58,410 bases of DNA. It comes from an uncultured Eubacteriales bacterium (lineage in GTDB: Bacteria > Bacillota > Clostridia > Oscillospirales > Acutalibacteraceae). The stretch is taken from the NCBI GenBank assembly GCA_934464615.1, contig CAKSKA010000013.1, positions 1-58,410 of the forward strand, in the 5' to 3' direction. Under the pieces are notes generated by a model. It was given only the letters and a program-made list of their open reading frames with translations. It made no database searches and was not told the DNA's origin. Made by a program: the position numbers and the translations under genes. Positions 33,520 through 42,573 of this stretch are shown in pieces (positions within the stretch are counted from its first letter, which is position 1; the number at the start of each line of letters is the position of its first letter).

Positions 33520-34359
33520 TTAATTTTCCTCCGTTTTATTTAAATCGTTTATATACTTAACTGCCGACAGCGCCGCCGTATTACCCTGTCCTGCCGCTTT
33601 TATATACTGGTACGGCTTGCCGGCAACGTCGCCGCAGGCAAAAAGTCCGGGTAAATTGGTTTTCATATTTATATCCACCGTTACATGTCCGTCCGACACC
33701 GCAAGTCCGGATACCAAATGCTGCGGAACTATATTATCCCTTAAAATAAACACACCGTCTGCAGAATACTCGGCATTTTGCGTATTTGCAAATATTTTTC
33801 CGTCCTGTTTAAAAATCTTTACCGGTTTGTCCTTTTCGGCATCAATATACGTCACCTGTGAATTTTCCGCAAGGAAATCCGCTTCGTCCCTTGCCGCAGG
33901 GCCATAGCCTATCGCTATTACGCTTTTACCCTTATAAAACGGCGCGTCACAGGTAGCGCAATAACTTACTCCGTTTCCAAGCAGATCTTCTTCGCCTTCT
34001 ATCAAACTGTCAGGCGCAACGCCTGTTGCCAAAATCACTGTCTTTGCATTATACATACCGTCGTCGGTCTGTACGGCAAAGTACTTGCCCATTGCATACA
34101 CTGCGCCTACACGCGTAACTTTTATATCAATTTTAAGACTTTCAAGCTGCTTTAAAAAAGCCGTTTCCATTTCCTGCCCCGTAACGTCGGGCAAACCTGT
34201 AAAATTAAGCACCTTATGCGTGCTGCAGACCTTGCGGCTTATTTTTTCGCCGCCTATAAGCATTATATCCTTATTGCTTATTTTAGCGGTAATTGCGGCA
34301 GATATTCCCGCAGGTCCCGTACCTATAATTATAATATCCTTAAGTTCCGTTATGCACAC
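33520..34359 (-). CDS. trxB: Thioredoxin reductase-like flavoprotein
   Basis: A 279-aa low-molecular-weight thioredoxin reductase type protein. FAD motif IIGTGPAGISAA (residues 11-22), redox CATC (Cys134, Cys137), the pyridine-nucleotide region IGYGPAARDEADFLAE, and the C-terminal GLFACGDVAGKPYQYIKAAGQG. The usual HRRxxxR loop that binds the NADPH phosphate is absent (VTYIDAEKDKPV stands there), so the reductant may be NADH or another donor. The start is uncertain: GTG at 34359 abuts the GGGAGG site, while a properly spaced ATA follows at 34353. Confidence 0.85.
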   Translation of the reverse strand: MCITELKDIIIIGTGPAGISAAITAKISNKDIMLIGGEKISRKVCSTHKVLNFTGLPDVTGQEMETAFLKQLESLKIDIKVTRVGAVYAMGKYFAVQTDDGMYNAKTVILATGVAPDSLIEGEEDLLGNGVSYCATCDAPFYKGKSVIAIGYGPAARDEADFLAENSQVTYIDAEKDKPVKIFKQDGKIFANTQNAEYSADGVFILRDNIVPQHLVSGLAVSDGHVTVDINMKTNLPGLFACGDVAGKPYQYIKAAGQGNTAALSAVKYINDLNKTEEN

Positions 34360-34407
34360 CTCCCTTATTAGTGTGTCAAAAAAAGCAATAATTACTACCT
34401 TTTCTTT

Positions 34408-34436
34408 ATTTTACGAGGGCTCTGCCGATTTGTCAA
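34408..34436 (-). promoter_or_regulatory. Promoter of the trxB-trxA operon
   Basis: On the minus strand TTGACA (34431-34436), a 17-base spacer and TAAAAT (34408-34413). Confidence 0.75.
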
Positions 34437-34452
34437 TACATCAAAATTTAGA

Positions 34453-34481
34453 TTGACAAATATAAAACAGAGTAGTATTAT
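34453..34481 (+). promoter_or_regulatory. Promoter of the ABC transporter operon
   Basis: TTGACA (34453-34458), a 17-base spacer and TATTAT (34476-34481). A palindromic operator follows ten bases downstream. Confidence 0.8.
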
Positions 34482-34490
34482 ATTTATGTG

Positions 34491-34506
34491 GTTAGCAACC
34501 GCTAAC
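34491..34506 (+). promoter_or_regulatory. Palindromic operator over the ABC transporter transcription start
   Basis: GTTAGC (34491-34496) and GCTAAC (34501-34506) form a perfect six-base inverted repeat with an AACC centre. Its position just downstream of the -10 box is that of a repressor site, possibly of a TetR- or PadR-like protein. No regulator gene is adjacent. Confidence 0.6.
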
Positions 34507-34527
34507 TGTATTTTGGGAGGAATGAAG

Positions 34528-35229
34528 ATGAATATAGTTGAATTTAAAAATGTAAGCCGTGTTTACACAAGCGGCGAACATGAACTTCGCGCGCTTGACA
34601 ATGTAAATATGACGCTTGACGAAGGCAAGTTTGCCGTTGTTTTAGGCCCCAGCGGTGCAGGAAAAAGCACTTTGCTTAATATGCTGGGCGGACTTGACAG
34701 TCCTACAAGCGGAAAAATATTTGTTGAGGGCGAGGACATATCCACCCTTTCGGGCGATGCCCTTGCCGATTACCGTGCGAAAAAAGTAGGTTTTGTTTTT
34801 CAGTTTTACAACCTTGTACCCACGCTTACCGTACACGAAAACGTATCGCTTGTAAAAGAAATTGCACCCGACGCGCTGTCGGCTACAAAAATGCTTCAAG
34901 AGGTCGGACTTGCCGATCACTTAAAAAATTTCCCGTCGGAACTGTCCGGCGGCGAACAGCAGCGTGTATCTATAGCCAGAGCATTGGCTAAAAATCCCAA
35001 AATATTGCTGTGCGACGAGCCCACGGGCGCGCTTGACAGCGAAACCGGTGTAATGGTGCTTAAACTGTTGCTTAAAATGGCGCGTGATTACGGCAAAACA
35101 ATAGTAGTTGTAACGCACAACCAAAACATTGCAAAAATGGCGGATACGGTAATACGCGTGAAAAACGGTAAAATTGTTTCCAAAATCGAGCAGCCAAATC
35201 CCGCAAGCGCCGATGATATAGACTGGTAA
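34528..35229 (+). CDS. ABC transporter ATP-binding protein, MacB/LolD type
   Basis: A 233-aa ATPase subunit: Walker A GPSGAGKST at 40-48, Q-loop in FVFQFYNLVPTLTVHENV, signature LSGGEQQRVSIARALA, Walker B ILLCDEPTGALD, and the H-loop VVVTHNQNIAKMA. It powers the FtsX-like permease encoded 13 bases downstream. The second ATG (34528) is chosen because GGGAGG lies seven bases upstream; the first ATG (34522) is too close. Such pairs export peptides or antibiotics or help resist them. Confidence 0.93.
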   Translation: MNIVEFKNVSRVYTSGEHELRALDNVNMTLDEGKFAVVLGPSGAGKSTLLNMLGGLDSPTSGKIFVEGEDISTLSGDALADYRAKKVGFVFQFYNLVPTLTVHENVSLVKEIAPDALSATKMLQEVGLADHLKNFPSELSGGEQQRVSIARALAKNPKILLCDEPTGALDSETGVMVLKLLLKMARDYGKTIVVVTHNQNIAKMADTVIRVKNGKIVSKIEQPNPASADDIDW

Positions 35230-35242
35230 CGGAGGTGCCGAT

Positions 35243-37528
35243 ATGCTCTTTAAAAAAATGTGGAGAACTATGGGACTTTACAAAGCTCAGTTTATTTCCA
35301 TGATAATAATGATAGCAATAGGCGTCGGCGTTTTTGTCGGCTTTAATATGGAATGGGTAAGTATTGAGGAAAATACCGACACATTCTTTGAGCAAACGGG
35401 TTACGCGGATTTCCGTATAATATCCGAAAACGGTTTTAACAACAGCGACCTTAACGCAATAAAAAGTATAAACGGTGTGCAAAACGCCGCCGAATTTATA
35501 AGCGTTGCGGCAGATGTGAAAGAAAACAGCGGCAACAGCGTAAGCCTTACCGTAACTACCGACGAAAACATTTCGGGTATGCTTGTCGTCTCCGGTGAAA
35601 AGTACGATAAAACAAGCACCGACGGCATATGGCTATCCGACAAATATGCTGCAGCAAATAATATAAACTGCGGCGATACCATTACCCTTGTGTACAAAAA
35701 CATTGAGTTTAAGGGAAAGGTAAAAGGATTGATAAAATCGGGCGAATACCTTGTTTGTGTACGCGATGAAACACAGCTTATGCCGGATTACAATACTTAC
35801 GGATTTGCCTATGTTTCACCGGCAATGTACAAAAACGCTGTCGGATTTGAATTTTATCCGCAAATACACGTTTTATCCGACATGGATAAAAAAGATTTTG
35901 TAGATGCGACAGATGATGTTCTTAAAAGGACAAATCTGATTCTTTCAAAAAAGGAAGCCTCGTCCTATTCGCTTGCAAACGGCGAAGCCGAGGAAGGCAA
36001 AACCATGGGCTCTGTATTGCCTGTTTTGTTCCTGCTTATTGCGGTACTTACAATGGTAACAACCATGCACCGCCTTGCCGCCAAAGAAAAAATACAGATA
36101 GGCACTTTAAAAGCACTCGGTTTTAAAGACCGCCGCATTTTAACACACTACACATCCTACGCATTTATGATAGGCATTATAGGCAGCGCTGTCGGAACGG
36201 CGCTGGGTTATGCGGTCGCATGGTATATAATGAATCCGAACGGTATGATGGGAACCTATATGGATATGCCCGAATGGAATTTGCGTATGCCGACGTTTTG
36301 CATTATAACGCTCATTTGCATAATTTCGGCGCTTACGCTTATAGGATTTTTATCTGTAAAACAAATGCTTAAAGGCACTGCCGCCGACGCATTGCGTCCG
36401 TACAGTCCGAAACGCTTTAAACCGCTGCTTATTGAAAAGACAAAATTATTCCACAAACTGCCGTTCGGTACACGTTGGAATCTGCGTGATATTATGCGTC
36501 ACAAATCCCGTACGGGAATGAGTTTGCTCGGTATAGTCGGCTGCACAATTCTTATTGTGGGCGGACTCGGTATGAGGGACACAATGAACGCTTTTCTGGA
36601 TACATACTACAGCAAGGCGACAAATTATTCATCAAGAATATATGTATCGGAAAGTGCAAGTGACGAGGAATGCAATGAATTAAAGGAAAAATACAACGCC
36701 GACTCGGGAGCGAGTGTAAGTATTCAACTTAACGATAAAGCTGTTTCGCTTGATATTTATGATATTACACACGATACCGTGCGTTTCCCCGACAATGAAA
36801 ACCGTGACGGATTTTTAAAATTAGATGATTCTTCGGCTTTTGTATGCCGCAGAATTGCAAAAGACAACAACCTTAGTATAGGAGACAAAATAGAAATAAG
36901 TCCGTACGGTTCGGATGAGAAATACACCCTTACTGTAGGCGGCATTATGCGCAGTGTATCCGAGAATATAGTTATAAGCCGCAACTATGCAGACAAATTA
37001 GGTGTTTCCTACAAAATAAATTCCCTTTATACAAATACCGAAAAATCCGATATTGCTTTGCAGGATTCTATTAAGAGCATTCAGTCAAAGCAAATGATAA
37101 TAGATTCCTTTGATACCTTTACCGGACTTATGGATTCAATGATTATAATTTTGATAGGCGGCGCGCTGATACTCGGTATAGTTGTGCTTTACAATCTGGG
37201 TGTTATGAGTTATACCGAACGCTATCGCGAAATGGCGACACTTAAAGTAGTAGGTTTCAGGGATAAAAAAATAGGTAATTTGCTTATAGGTCAAAACCTG
37301 TGGCTGAGCATTATAGGCATACTTATAGGCATACCGTGCGGTATAGGCGTACTGAGTTACTTATTGACAGCACTCGCAGGTGAATACGAGATGTCGGTTT
37401 CCGTGAGTCCCGCAACGTTTATAATAACTATTATACTTACTGTCGGTATGTCGCTGCTGGTCAGCTTTATGATATCGCGCAAAAACAAAAAAATTAATAT
37501 GGCAGAAGCGTTGAAAGGCGCTGAATAA
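35243..37528 (+). CDS. FtsX-like ABC transporter permease, two-domain
   Basis: A 761-aa permease. One N-terminal helix (FISMIIMIAIGVGVFVGF) is followed by an extracytoplasmic domain. A three-helix FtsX block (VLPVLFLLIAVLTMVTTMH and IGTLKALGF) ends near residue 385. A second copy of this arrangement starts near 415 with GTRWNLRDIMRHKSRTGMSL and ends with MATLKVVGF and two more helices. This double layout is typical of MacB/BceB-like exporters in Firmicutes. It works with the upstream ATPase. The substrate is unknown. Confidence 0.9.
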   Translation: MLFKKMWRTMGLYKAQFISMIIMIAIGVGVFVGFNMEWVSIEENTDTFFEQTGYADFRIISENGFNNSDLNAIKSINGVQNAAEFISVAADVKENSGNSVSLTVTTDENISGMLVVSGEKYDKTSTDGIWLSDKYAAANNINCGDTITLVYKNIEFKGKVKGLIKSGEYLVCVRDETQLMPDYNTYGFAYVSPAMYKNAVGFEFYPQIHVLSDMDKKDFVDATDDVLKRTNLILSKKEASSYSLANGEAEEGKTMGSVLPVLFLLIAVLTMVTTMHRLAAKEKIQIGTLKALGFKDRRILTHYTSYAFMIGIIGSAVGTALGYAVAWYIMNPNGMMGTYMDMPEWNLRMPTFCIITLICIISALTLIGFLSVKQMLKGTAADALRPYSPKRFKPLLIEKTKLFHKLPFGTRWNLRDIMRHKSRTGMSLLGIVGCTILIVGGLGMRDTMNAFLDTYYSKATNYSSRIYVSESASDEECNELKEKYNADSGASVSIQLNDKAVSLDIYDITHDTVRFPDNENRDGFLKLDDSSAFVCRRIAKDNNLSIGDKIEISPYGSDEKYTLTVGGIMRSVSENIVISRNYADKLGVSYKINSLYTNTEKSDIALQDSIKSIQSKQMIIDSFDTFTGLMDSMIIILIGGALILGIVVLYNLGVMSYTERYREMATLKVVGFRDKKIGNLLIGQNLWLSIIGILIGIPCGIGVLSYLLTALAGEYEMSVSVSPATFIITIILTVGMSLLVSFMISRKNKKINMAEALKGAE

Positions 37529-37535
37529 ACTGAAA

Positions 37536-37570
37536 AGCTCGGCCACAAAAGTGACCGAGCTGCTGTTTTT
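37536..37570. terminator. Terminator after the ABC permease gene
   Basis: AGCTCGGCCAC (37536-37546) and GTGACCGAGCT (37551-37561) pair around AAAA with one mismatch, then GCTGTTTTT. It also lies just past the stop of the convergent EEP gene. Confidence 0.85.
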
Positions 37571-37575
37571 ATCAA

Positions 37576-38343
37576 TTAAATTTCAACATCCGCTTCCACC
37601 GGATAGTGATCCGATAAATATACCCCGTAATTGCTGTCGCGCCAAACCTTAATTTCAGGTTTGCCGGCAGCCGTTTTTTCATCGGTAAATATATAATCTA
37701 TTTTATCCGGATTTTCCAGTCCGCCGAAATTGTGGAAAGTTCCGCCTATATCGCCTGTCAGATCCACCGTTTTTATTATGCCGTTATTTCGGCAATAATT
37801 TACGGTTTCGCTGTCGGGCAAGGCGTTAAAATCACCCAATATAAAAAACGGTGTATTTATTTTGTCCATATCCTCGCAAATTCGCTTAAGCACCAATTTT
37901 ATACCGTTAATTCTTGAATATTCCGATTCGCTGTCCAAATGGTTATTGTATATTCTGAAAATCTTACTGTCCGCATTGCGTTTTAAAAACAAAACCTGAC
38001 AAACTCTCGGGCAAGTTTTTTCCCTAAAGCAAGAGCCTGCAACGTACGGTGTGTCGGACAGCCAGAAAAAATCCAAGCCTAAAAGCGACATTGTTTTTTT
38101 ATTAATTGCCGTCATTAAACCTTCGCCGTTAAAATCGCTGTTACGTTGATTAAAAACAAACAAATACTCCGTAAGCGTATTTTCCAAAAATTCTTTGTTT
38201 TCCGCAGTAGCTTCCTGAAAGCAAACAACGTCCGGCTGTTCGTTTCTTATTTTATATATGATTTGACCGGCACGGTTTAAAAAACCGTTTATGCCGTCGG
38301 GTTCGCTCCAGGCATATCTGATGTTAAAGGTTACTATTTTCAT
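37576..38343 (-). CDS. Endonuclease/exonuclease/phosphatase (EEP) family hydrolase
   Basis: A 255-aa EEP-fold enzyme: VTFNIRYAW at the start, DVVCFQEA with the metal-binding Glu, NNHLDSESEYSR, FFILGDFNALPDS, DKIDYIFTD and the final LSDHYPVEADV with the catalytic Asp-His. This small intracellular form usually cleaves a phosphodiester in a small molecule, lipid or nucleic acid. The substrate is not evident. It lies downstream of two SGNH esterase genes on the same strand, and RBS AGAAGGG precedes the ATG. Confidence 0.88.
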   Translation of the reverse strand: MKIVTFNIRYAWSEPDGINGFLNRAGQIIYKIRNEQPDVVCFQEATAENKEFLENTLTEYLFVFNQRNSDFNGEGLMTAINKKTMSLLGLDFFWLSDTPYVAGSCFREKTCPRVCQVLFLKRNADSKIFRIYNNHLDSESEYSRINGIKLVLKRICEDMDKINTPFFILGDFNALPDSETVNYCRNNGIIKTVDLTGDIGGTFHNFGGLENPDKIDYIFTDEKTAAGKPEIKVWRDSNYGVYLSDHYPVEADVEI

Positions 38344-38373
38344 ATAAAATCCCTTCTTATTTAAATAAATCTG

Positions 38374-39021
38374 TTAAAGCGCGCCTATAAATCCTATAAT
38401 TTTTTCACTTAATATTTCGTTTCCGGCATCATTCGGATGAAGTCCGTCCGGCATATAAAGTTGCTTTTGCACCGGTACGCGCGGTTGAATACCGGAGCAG
38501 GCAAATAAATCAAGCACCGGCAATGAGTAATACTTTGCCACTTCCTTAATTATATCTACATAAACCGACAGTACGGCTACATCGGCAGGTTTACCGCCGT
38601 CGCCCCGCGGATTATCCTCGTTACAGCGGTGCAGCGGTGTAAGCACACCTATTTTAGCCGTCGGGTATTTATTTATAAGCCCCTCAAACAAAAAATGCAG
38701 TGCACCGTAAAATGTACTGTCCGTTCTGTCCTCAAACTTACCTATGGGTGCGTCCCCGTGTCCGAAATCGTTAGTACCGCCGAAAACAATAATGCAGTTT
38801 GCGTCATTGTCCATTCTGTCAAACCTTTCGCAAAACGAATTTCCGATATATTCACCCGTAGGCTGACTTGCGATTCTGGTACCGCCCATACCGTAATTAC
38901 GGCAAACGGCACCCGTTTTACTCTCAACAAGTTTTACAAATCCCTTTTCTATGCAACTTGTTCCGCAGCCGAAGGTAATGCTGTCGCCCAAAAAATTAAT
39001 TTTTGCGTCTTTAATATCCAA
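38374..39021 (-). CDS. SGNH/GDSL hydrolase (esterase)
   Basis: A 215-aa SGNH esterase without a signal peptide. The nucleophile block is NFLGDSITFGCGTS, the oxyanion Asn is in VFGGTNDFGHG, and the catalytic Asp-His pair is in MPDGLHPNDAGNEILS. It probably removes acetyl or acyl groups from a carbohydrate or lipid. The TTG start lies eight bases after GTGAGG. It is 10 bases downstream of a second SGNH gene, so both may act on one substrate. Confidence 0.88.
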   Translation of the reverse strand: MDIKDAKINFLGDSITFGCGTSCIEKGFVKLVESKTGAVCRNYGMGGTRIASQPTGEYIGNSFCERFDRMDNDANCIIVFGGTNDFGHGDAPIGKFEDRTDSTFYGALHFLFEGLINKYPTAKIGVLTPLHRCNEDNPRGDGGKPADVAVLSVYVDIIKEVAKYYSLPVLDLFACSGIQPRVPVQKQLYMPDGLHPNDAGNEILSEKIIGFIGAL

Positions 39022-39031
39022 TGTAAATGCC

Positions 39032-40057
39032 TCACTTTATAATACTTTTTGCAACACCCGTTAAATAGTCCGCTATACGCTGACAGCCGAAAATGTTAGG
39101 ATGCGTTTCGTCCGCCGAAATATAGGACATATCGCCTATAACGTCAAGACCGTTTACATAAGTTACATTTTTATATCCGCCGTTTTGTATTACTTCGGGT
39201 ATAATTTCGCGCCAGTTATGCGCCCTGCCGTAATTGCGGAAGTCATCCTCAAAATAAAACGGGGAAATAGCAATAATGGGCTTATCGGGATTTTTGCCTG
39301 CCACTGCGTCAAGCAAATATGTAACGCGTTCCCTGATGTGTTCCCTTTCCCAATGGACAACATTTACGCCCAGTTCCAAAGTTGCAATATCCCATTTACC
39401 CTGTACGCCCAAATCGGCAATATAATCCGCCAAGGCAGGTTCCAGCGCGCAAGAGCCCGCAAAACCCAAATTAAGGTAATCGTAATTTAAGTTATGTGCC
39501 AAAACCGACACCCACGAGTGTGACATATCAATAGAGTTTGAGCCGTGTGTAATCGAAGAGCCGTAGGAAAGCAAGGTCTTCGCCGGACATTGTTCGGGCA
39601 AAGGCGGTTCAACGTCGCCTATAACATCCACCAGCGTATAATTTCCCCTGTCGAAAATTACGCGAATAACGTCTGAGTCAAATCCGTAACCGAACTGTTT
39701 TGTAATTTGCTTTAACTGTTTTTCGTTTTGGGAACGCTTGATTACTATATCGGTATTCTCTGTGCCGACATATTTATCGAACTCGTGGTCTTCCCAACCG
39801 CCTTGTATGCTGCCCCTGTAAACGTGAAACGTATTTAATATTTTATCCCTGTATTCAGCCTTAAGCCTTAACGTCACGGTATCGCTGTGCATAACAAATC
39901 TAAGTTCCACACCGGTAGCAGCACCCTTGCCGCCCGCTGTTTTTGCAATCTCAAGTTTATCGTAAACGCAAGTGGGTATACGGTACCAAGAAACGCCGCC
40001 GTCGGCCTCGTTTGTCAGTTGTGCGGCATTATGTATTTCAACATTTTTATATATCAT
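39032..40057 (-). CDS. Two-domain SGNH esterase (CE2-like)
   Basis: A 341-aa protein. The N-terminal 140 residues look like a beta-rich jelly-roll domain (GVSWYRIPTCVYDKLEI, VTLRLKAEYRDKI). The catalytic domain has LLSYGSSITHGSNSI with Ser, ELGVNVVHWEREHIRERV, and ADETHPNIFGCQRIADYL with Asp-His. This two-domain plan is that of carbohydrate esterase family 2-like deacetylases. No signal peptide is seen, so it probably acts on sugars after uptake. AGGAGAGG precedes the ATG. Confidence 0.87.
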   Translation of the reverse strand: MIYKNVEIHNAAQLTNEADGGVSWYRIPTCVYDKLEIAKTAGGKGAATGVELRFVMHSDTVTLRLKAEYRDKILNTFHVYRGSIQGGWEDHEFDKYVGTENTDIVIKRSQNEKQLKQITKQFGYGFDSDVIRVIFDRGNYTLVDVIGDVEPPLPEQCPAKTLLSYGSSITHGSNSIDMSHSWVSVLAHNLNYDYLNLGFAGSCALEPALADYIADLGVQGKWDIATLELGVNVVHWEREHIRERVTYLLDAVAGKNPDKPIIAISPFYFEDDFRNYGRAHNWREIIPEVIQNGGYKNVTYVNGLDVIGDMSYISADETHPNIFGCQRIADYLTGVAKSIIK

Positions 40058-40098
40058 TTATACCTCTCCTAAAAGTTAATAATGCTTCCATAAAAACA

Positions 40099-40127
40099 GT
40101 CCTATAACACGCATTGCATTATAGGAC
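40099..40127 (-). terminator. Terminator after the zinc-ribbon membrane protein gene
   Basis: GTCCTATAA (40099-40107) pairs with TTATAGGAC (40119-40127). On the minus strand it is followed by TGTTTTTAT. Confidence 0.75.
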
Positions 40128-40140
40128 CGATAATTTAAAA

Positions 40141-41019
40141 TCAGTTTTTGCTTTCAAAAAATCTTTCGAGCCAAATATATGAAATTATATAAGCGGCAGC
40201 GACACAAGCGCCTGCAAACAAACTAAACGGATGTAAGATATCCCTTGCAAGGCCTAATGCGTCCAATATACCGAAAGCCAACAGCCAGCTTTTTGCCGCA
40301 GAAAATTTTCGGCATTTAAAATTATTTACGTCAATTGCTTTATACATTGACTTTGTAAGCGAATGAATACTTGCCATGCCGCAGGCATTGAAAACAGCAA
40401 CAATCACGGCTACTAATATGAATAAAACGCCTATTATAAGTGCCACATCGGTAATGTCTATTTCAAATGTATACGGCAACAGTTTATGAATGTCGTCTAA
40501 CATATCAATCTGCGACTCAATCGAAGTAATATAATTAAGCGGTATTGCATTGCCCAACACAGCAAATAAAACAGTAATTACAATACCCGAAAAGCCAAAA
40601 ATTCCAACAAGCACCCAGTTAATTACTTTAACGGCGCAAACCGTACCGCTTACACAACGTAAACGGTTTGATGTTACTTTACCGCGCTGTGCATCTGCGT
40701 AAATCAGCCATAAAAATACCGTAAACAGTATTTTTATTACATCCATCGTCCCAGCCGGAAGTGAAAAAACAGCAGCCGCGGTTACAAGTATACATATCGT
40801 TAAAAACAGCGGCGAACGAAAAGCCGGCACCCACTTTGCCGCAACCGTATTATCGTTTACCGCATATACCGGCTGTGCCTGATAAACCGGCTGTTGTGCA
40901 GTGTTTACATTACCGTCGTTTGTGCTTTCGTTTTTTACTTCAGGCGCTATGGGATTTCCGCATTGCGGGCAGAATTTTTCGTCTTTTTTACATTCAAATC
41001 CGCATCTGGTACAGAACAT
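40141..41019 (-). CDS. Zinc-ribbon membrane protein, function unknown
   Basis: A 292-aa protein. The N-terminus is a zinc ribbon (Cys3, Cys6, Cys17, Cys20) as in many zinc_ribbon_2 proteins, followed by a Gln/Asn/Pro-rich linker (near 30-58). About six or seven hydrophobic helices follow, including FLTICILVTAAAVFSLPAGTM and VALIIGVLFILVAVIVAVFNA. The family is widespread but uncharacterised. It is a single gene, with a GGAG site before the ATG. Confidence 0.75.
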   Translation of the reverse strand: MFCTRCGFECKKDEKFCPQCGNPIAPEVKNESTNDGNVNTAQQPVYQAQPVYAVNDNTVAAKWVPAFRSPLFLTICILVTAAAVFSLPAGTMDVIKILFTVFLWLIYADAQRGKVTSNRLRCVSGTVCAVKVINWVLVGIFGFSGIVITVLFAVLGNAIPLNYITSIESQIDMLDDIHKLLPYTFEIDITDVALIIGVLFILVAVIVAVFNACGMASIHSLTKSMYKAIDVNNFKCRKFSAAKSWLLAFGILDALGLARDILHPFSLFAGACVAAAYIISYIWLERFFESKN

Positions 41020-41087
41020 AACATCAACTCCATTAAATTATAGTTTAATTATAGCAAACCTGCCATTTTGTGTCAATACGCAAAACA

Positions 41088-41780
41088 CTATACGGTTTTA
41101 CCGAATATATGCCGCCTTGTATCTGCGGATTTTATTTCCTCAATCAACTGTTTTCCGTTTGTCACCCTGTTTTTAAATGCAAGACCTGTTTTTCTGTTAA
41201 TTACGTCCTGTACGCTGTGGGAATCGGAACCGCAGGTCATATAAAACCCTCCGTTTTCCGCCGCAAGCAACGCCTTTTTGTTCTCATCTTCCGTATTTGC
41301 GCCGTTAAAAACTTCTATCGCATCTGTAAGACCGAAATGCGGCTCGATAAATCTGCCCATATAATCCCTGAACCTATACGGATGTGCAAAGGATAAAAAT
41401 CCGCCGGCGGACTTCACCGCATCGCAAAGTTGTTTCGCATCGGCATCACGGAGAAACTCGGCTTCTTTTAAAAACGACAGATCTATATTGTATATAAGAT
41501 ATTCCTTTGATTCTCCGACATATTCTTCCAATCCAAAAAGTACGTCTATACCCTCTTTATCTCCCTCTTCTTTAGCATAAAGATATGCGTCATAATATTT
41601 CTGCACAAAACTTTTCCAGTCAAGATGTCTGCTGATACAGGTGTTGCCGTGGTAAAAGTGGTTTGTAAGTACAAACCCCGAAAATCCTATGCTTTTGTAT
41701 GCCGCAACCATCTGTTTTGCGGTGCTTACCCCACAGGCGCTGCATTCGCAGCTGTGGACGTGTAAGTCGTAAATATACAT
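41088..41780 (-). CDS. PHP-domain phosphoesterase
   Basis: A 230-aa PHP protein. DLHVHSCECSACG at residues 5-17 gives the first metal-binding histidines, LTNHFYHGN and FAHPYRFRDY add more, and CGSDSHSVQDV holds the C-terminal Asp-His pair. Such proteins hydrolyse small phosphate esters or nucleotides, as in histidinol-phosphatase or RNase AM families. It is 10 bases downstream of the DUF1003 gene. The substrate is unknown. Confidence 0.85.
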   Translation of the reverse strand: MYIYDLHVHSCECSACGVSTAKQMVAAYKSIGFSGFVLTNHFYHGNTCISRHLDWKSFVQKYYDAYLYAKEEGDKEGIDVLFGLEEYVGESKEYLIYNIDLSFLKEAEFLRDADAKQLCDAVKSAGGFLSFAHPYRFRDYMGRFIEPHFGLTDAIEVFNGANTEDENKKALLAAENGGFYMTCGSDSHSVQDVINRKTGLAFKNRVTNGKQLIEEIKSADTRRHIFGKTV

Positions 41781-41790
41781 AAGTATCCCT

Positions 41791-42303
41791 CTATTTATTT
41801 TCTTTCTGCTCCGAAATTTCTATTTTCCGCATTATTTTTTTCTGATTTTCTATGACCGCATCTATCTTTTTATGCAAATCATCAATTATCAATTCGTTTT
41901 TTAAGTTGACTTTATAGTCGTTTTCCGCACGCTGACGGTCCTTTGCCTCCTGCCTGTTTTGGCTCATCATAATAAGCGGAGCCTGCACGGCGGCGATACA
42001 GGAAAGAACAAGATTAAGCAATATAAACGGATATGCGTCAAATGCGCGGGATGCCAAAATTAAATTTACCGCCATCCATATTACCATTACCGCTATAAAG
42101 CTGAATATAAACGCCCAACTGCCCGCAAATTTTGCAACTGCGTCAGACGCCTTTTGCCCGAAAGACAGTTTTTCCTCATTATCCGAACTCTCGGTGATTT
42201 TCGTATCGATAAGTTCGTGTATTAACTCCTCGTCGGTAAACGATTTATCGGTTACATCCAATAATTCCTTTATTACCTTTTTTCGCTCGTCATTATGTTT
42301 CAT
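41791..42303 (-). CDS. DUF1003 membrane protein
   Basis: A 170-aa protein with two central helices, GSWAFIFSFIAVMVIWMAVNL and FDAYPFILLNLVLSCIAAVQAPL, followed by MMSQNRQEAKDRQRAENDY and a charged coiled-coil tail. This is the DUF1003 signature. The function is unknown. The short N-terminal part may be a regulatory helix. RBS GGGAG precedes the ATG, and a 51-aa gene lies just upstream on the same strand. Confidence 0.9.
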   Translation of the reverse strand: MKHNDERKKVIKELLDVTDKSFTDEELIHELIDTKITESSDNEEKLSFGQKASDAVAKFAGSWAFIFSFIAVMVIWMAVNLILASRAFDAYPFILLNLVLSCIAAVQAPLIMMSQNRQEAKDRQRAENDYKVNLKNELIIDDLHKKIDAVIENQKKIMRKIEISEQKENK

Positions 42304-42320
42304 AACTTAAAGAAACTCCC

Positions 42321-42476
42321 TTATGCAAGTTTTTTTGTTTCGCCTGACTCAACACAGGTAACGCCGCTGTCAACATAAAGCCATATTTTGTAAAGCGTAG
42401 GATTGTAAACCGTGTCATAGTCTAATGTATCTGCCTTGTATTTACCTTCCGGAAAGCGCAAAAAACAATATTTCAT
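42321..42476 (-). CDS. Small protein of 51 residues, function unknown
   Basis: The frame has ATG with AAGGAG nine bases upstream and TAA at 42321. It encodes a mostly polar, aromatic-rich peptide (MKYCFLRFPEGKYKADTLDY at the start, then a YKIWLYVDSGVT segment), with two cysteines and no membrane helix. The strong ribosome site and coding-like composition support a real gene. It is 17 bases upstream of the DUF1003 gene and may be co-transcribed. I do not recognise the family. Confidence 0.6.
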   Translation of the reverse strand: MKYCFLRFPEGKYKADTLDYDTVYNPTLYKIWLYVDSGVTCVESGETKKLA

Positions 42477-42573
42477 ACCTTCACTCCTTACAGATTTATA
42501 CTTTAATTATACATTGCAAAAGCATACGGTCAATAACTTTTTTATAAAAAAACTCCGAATTTTAAATTTTTTC

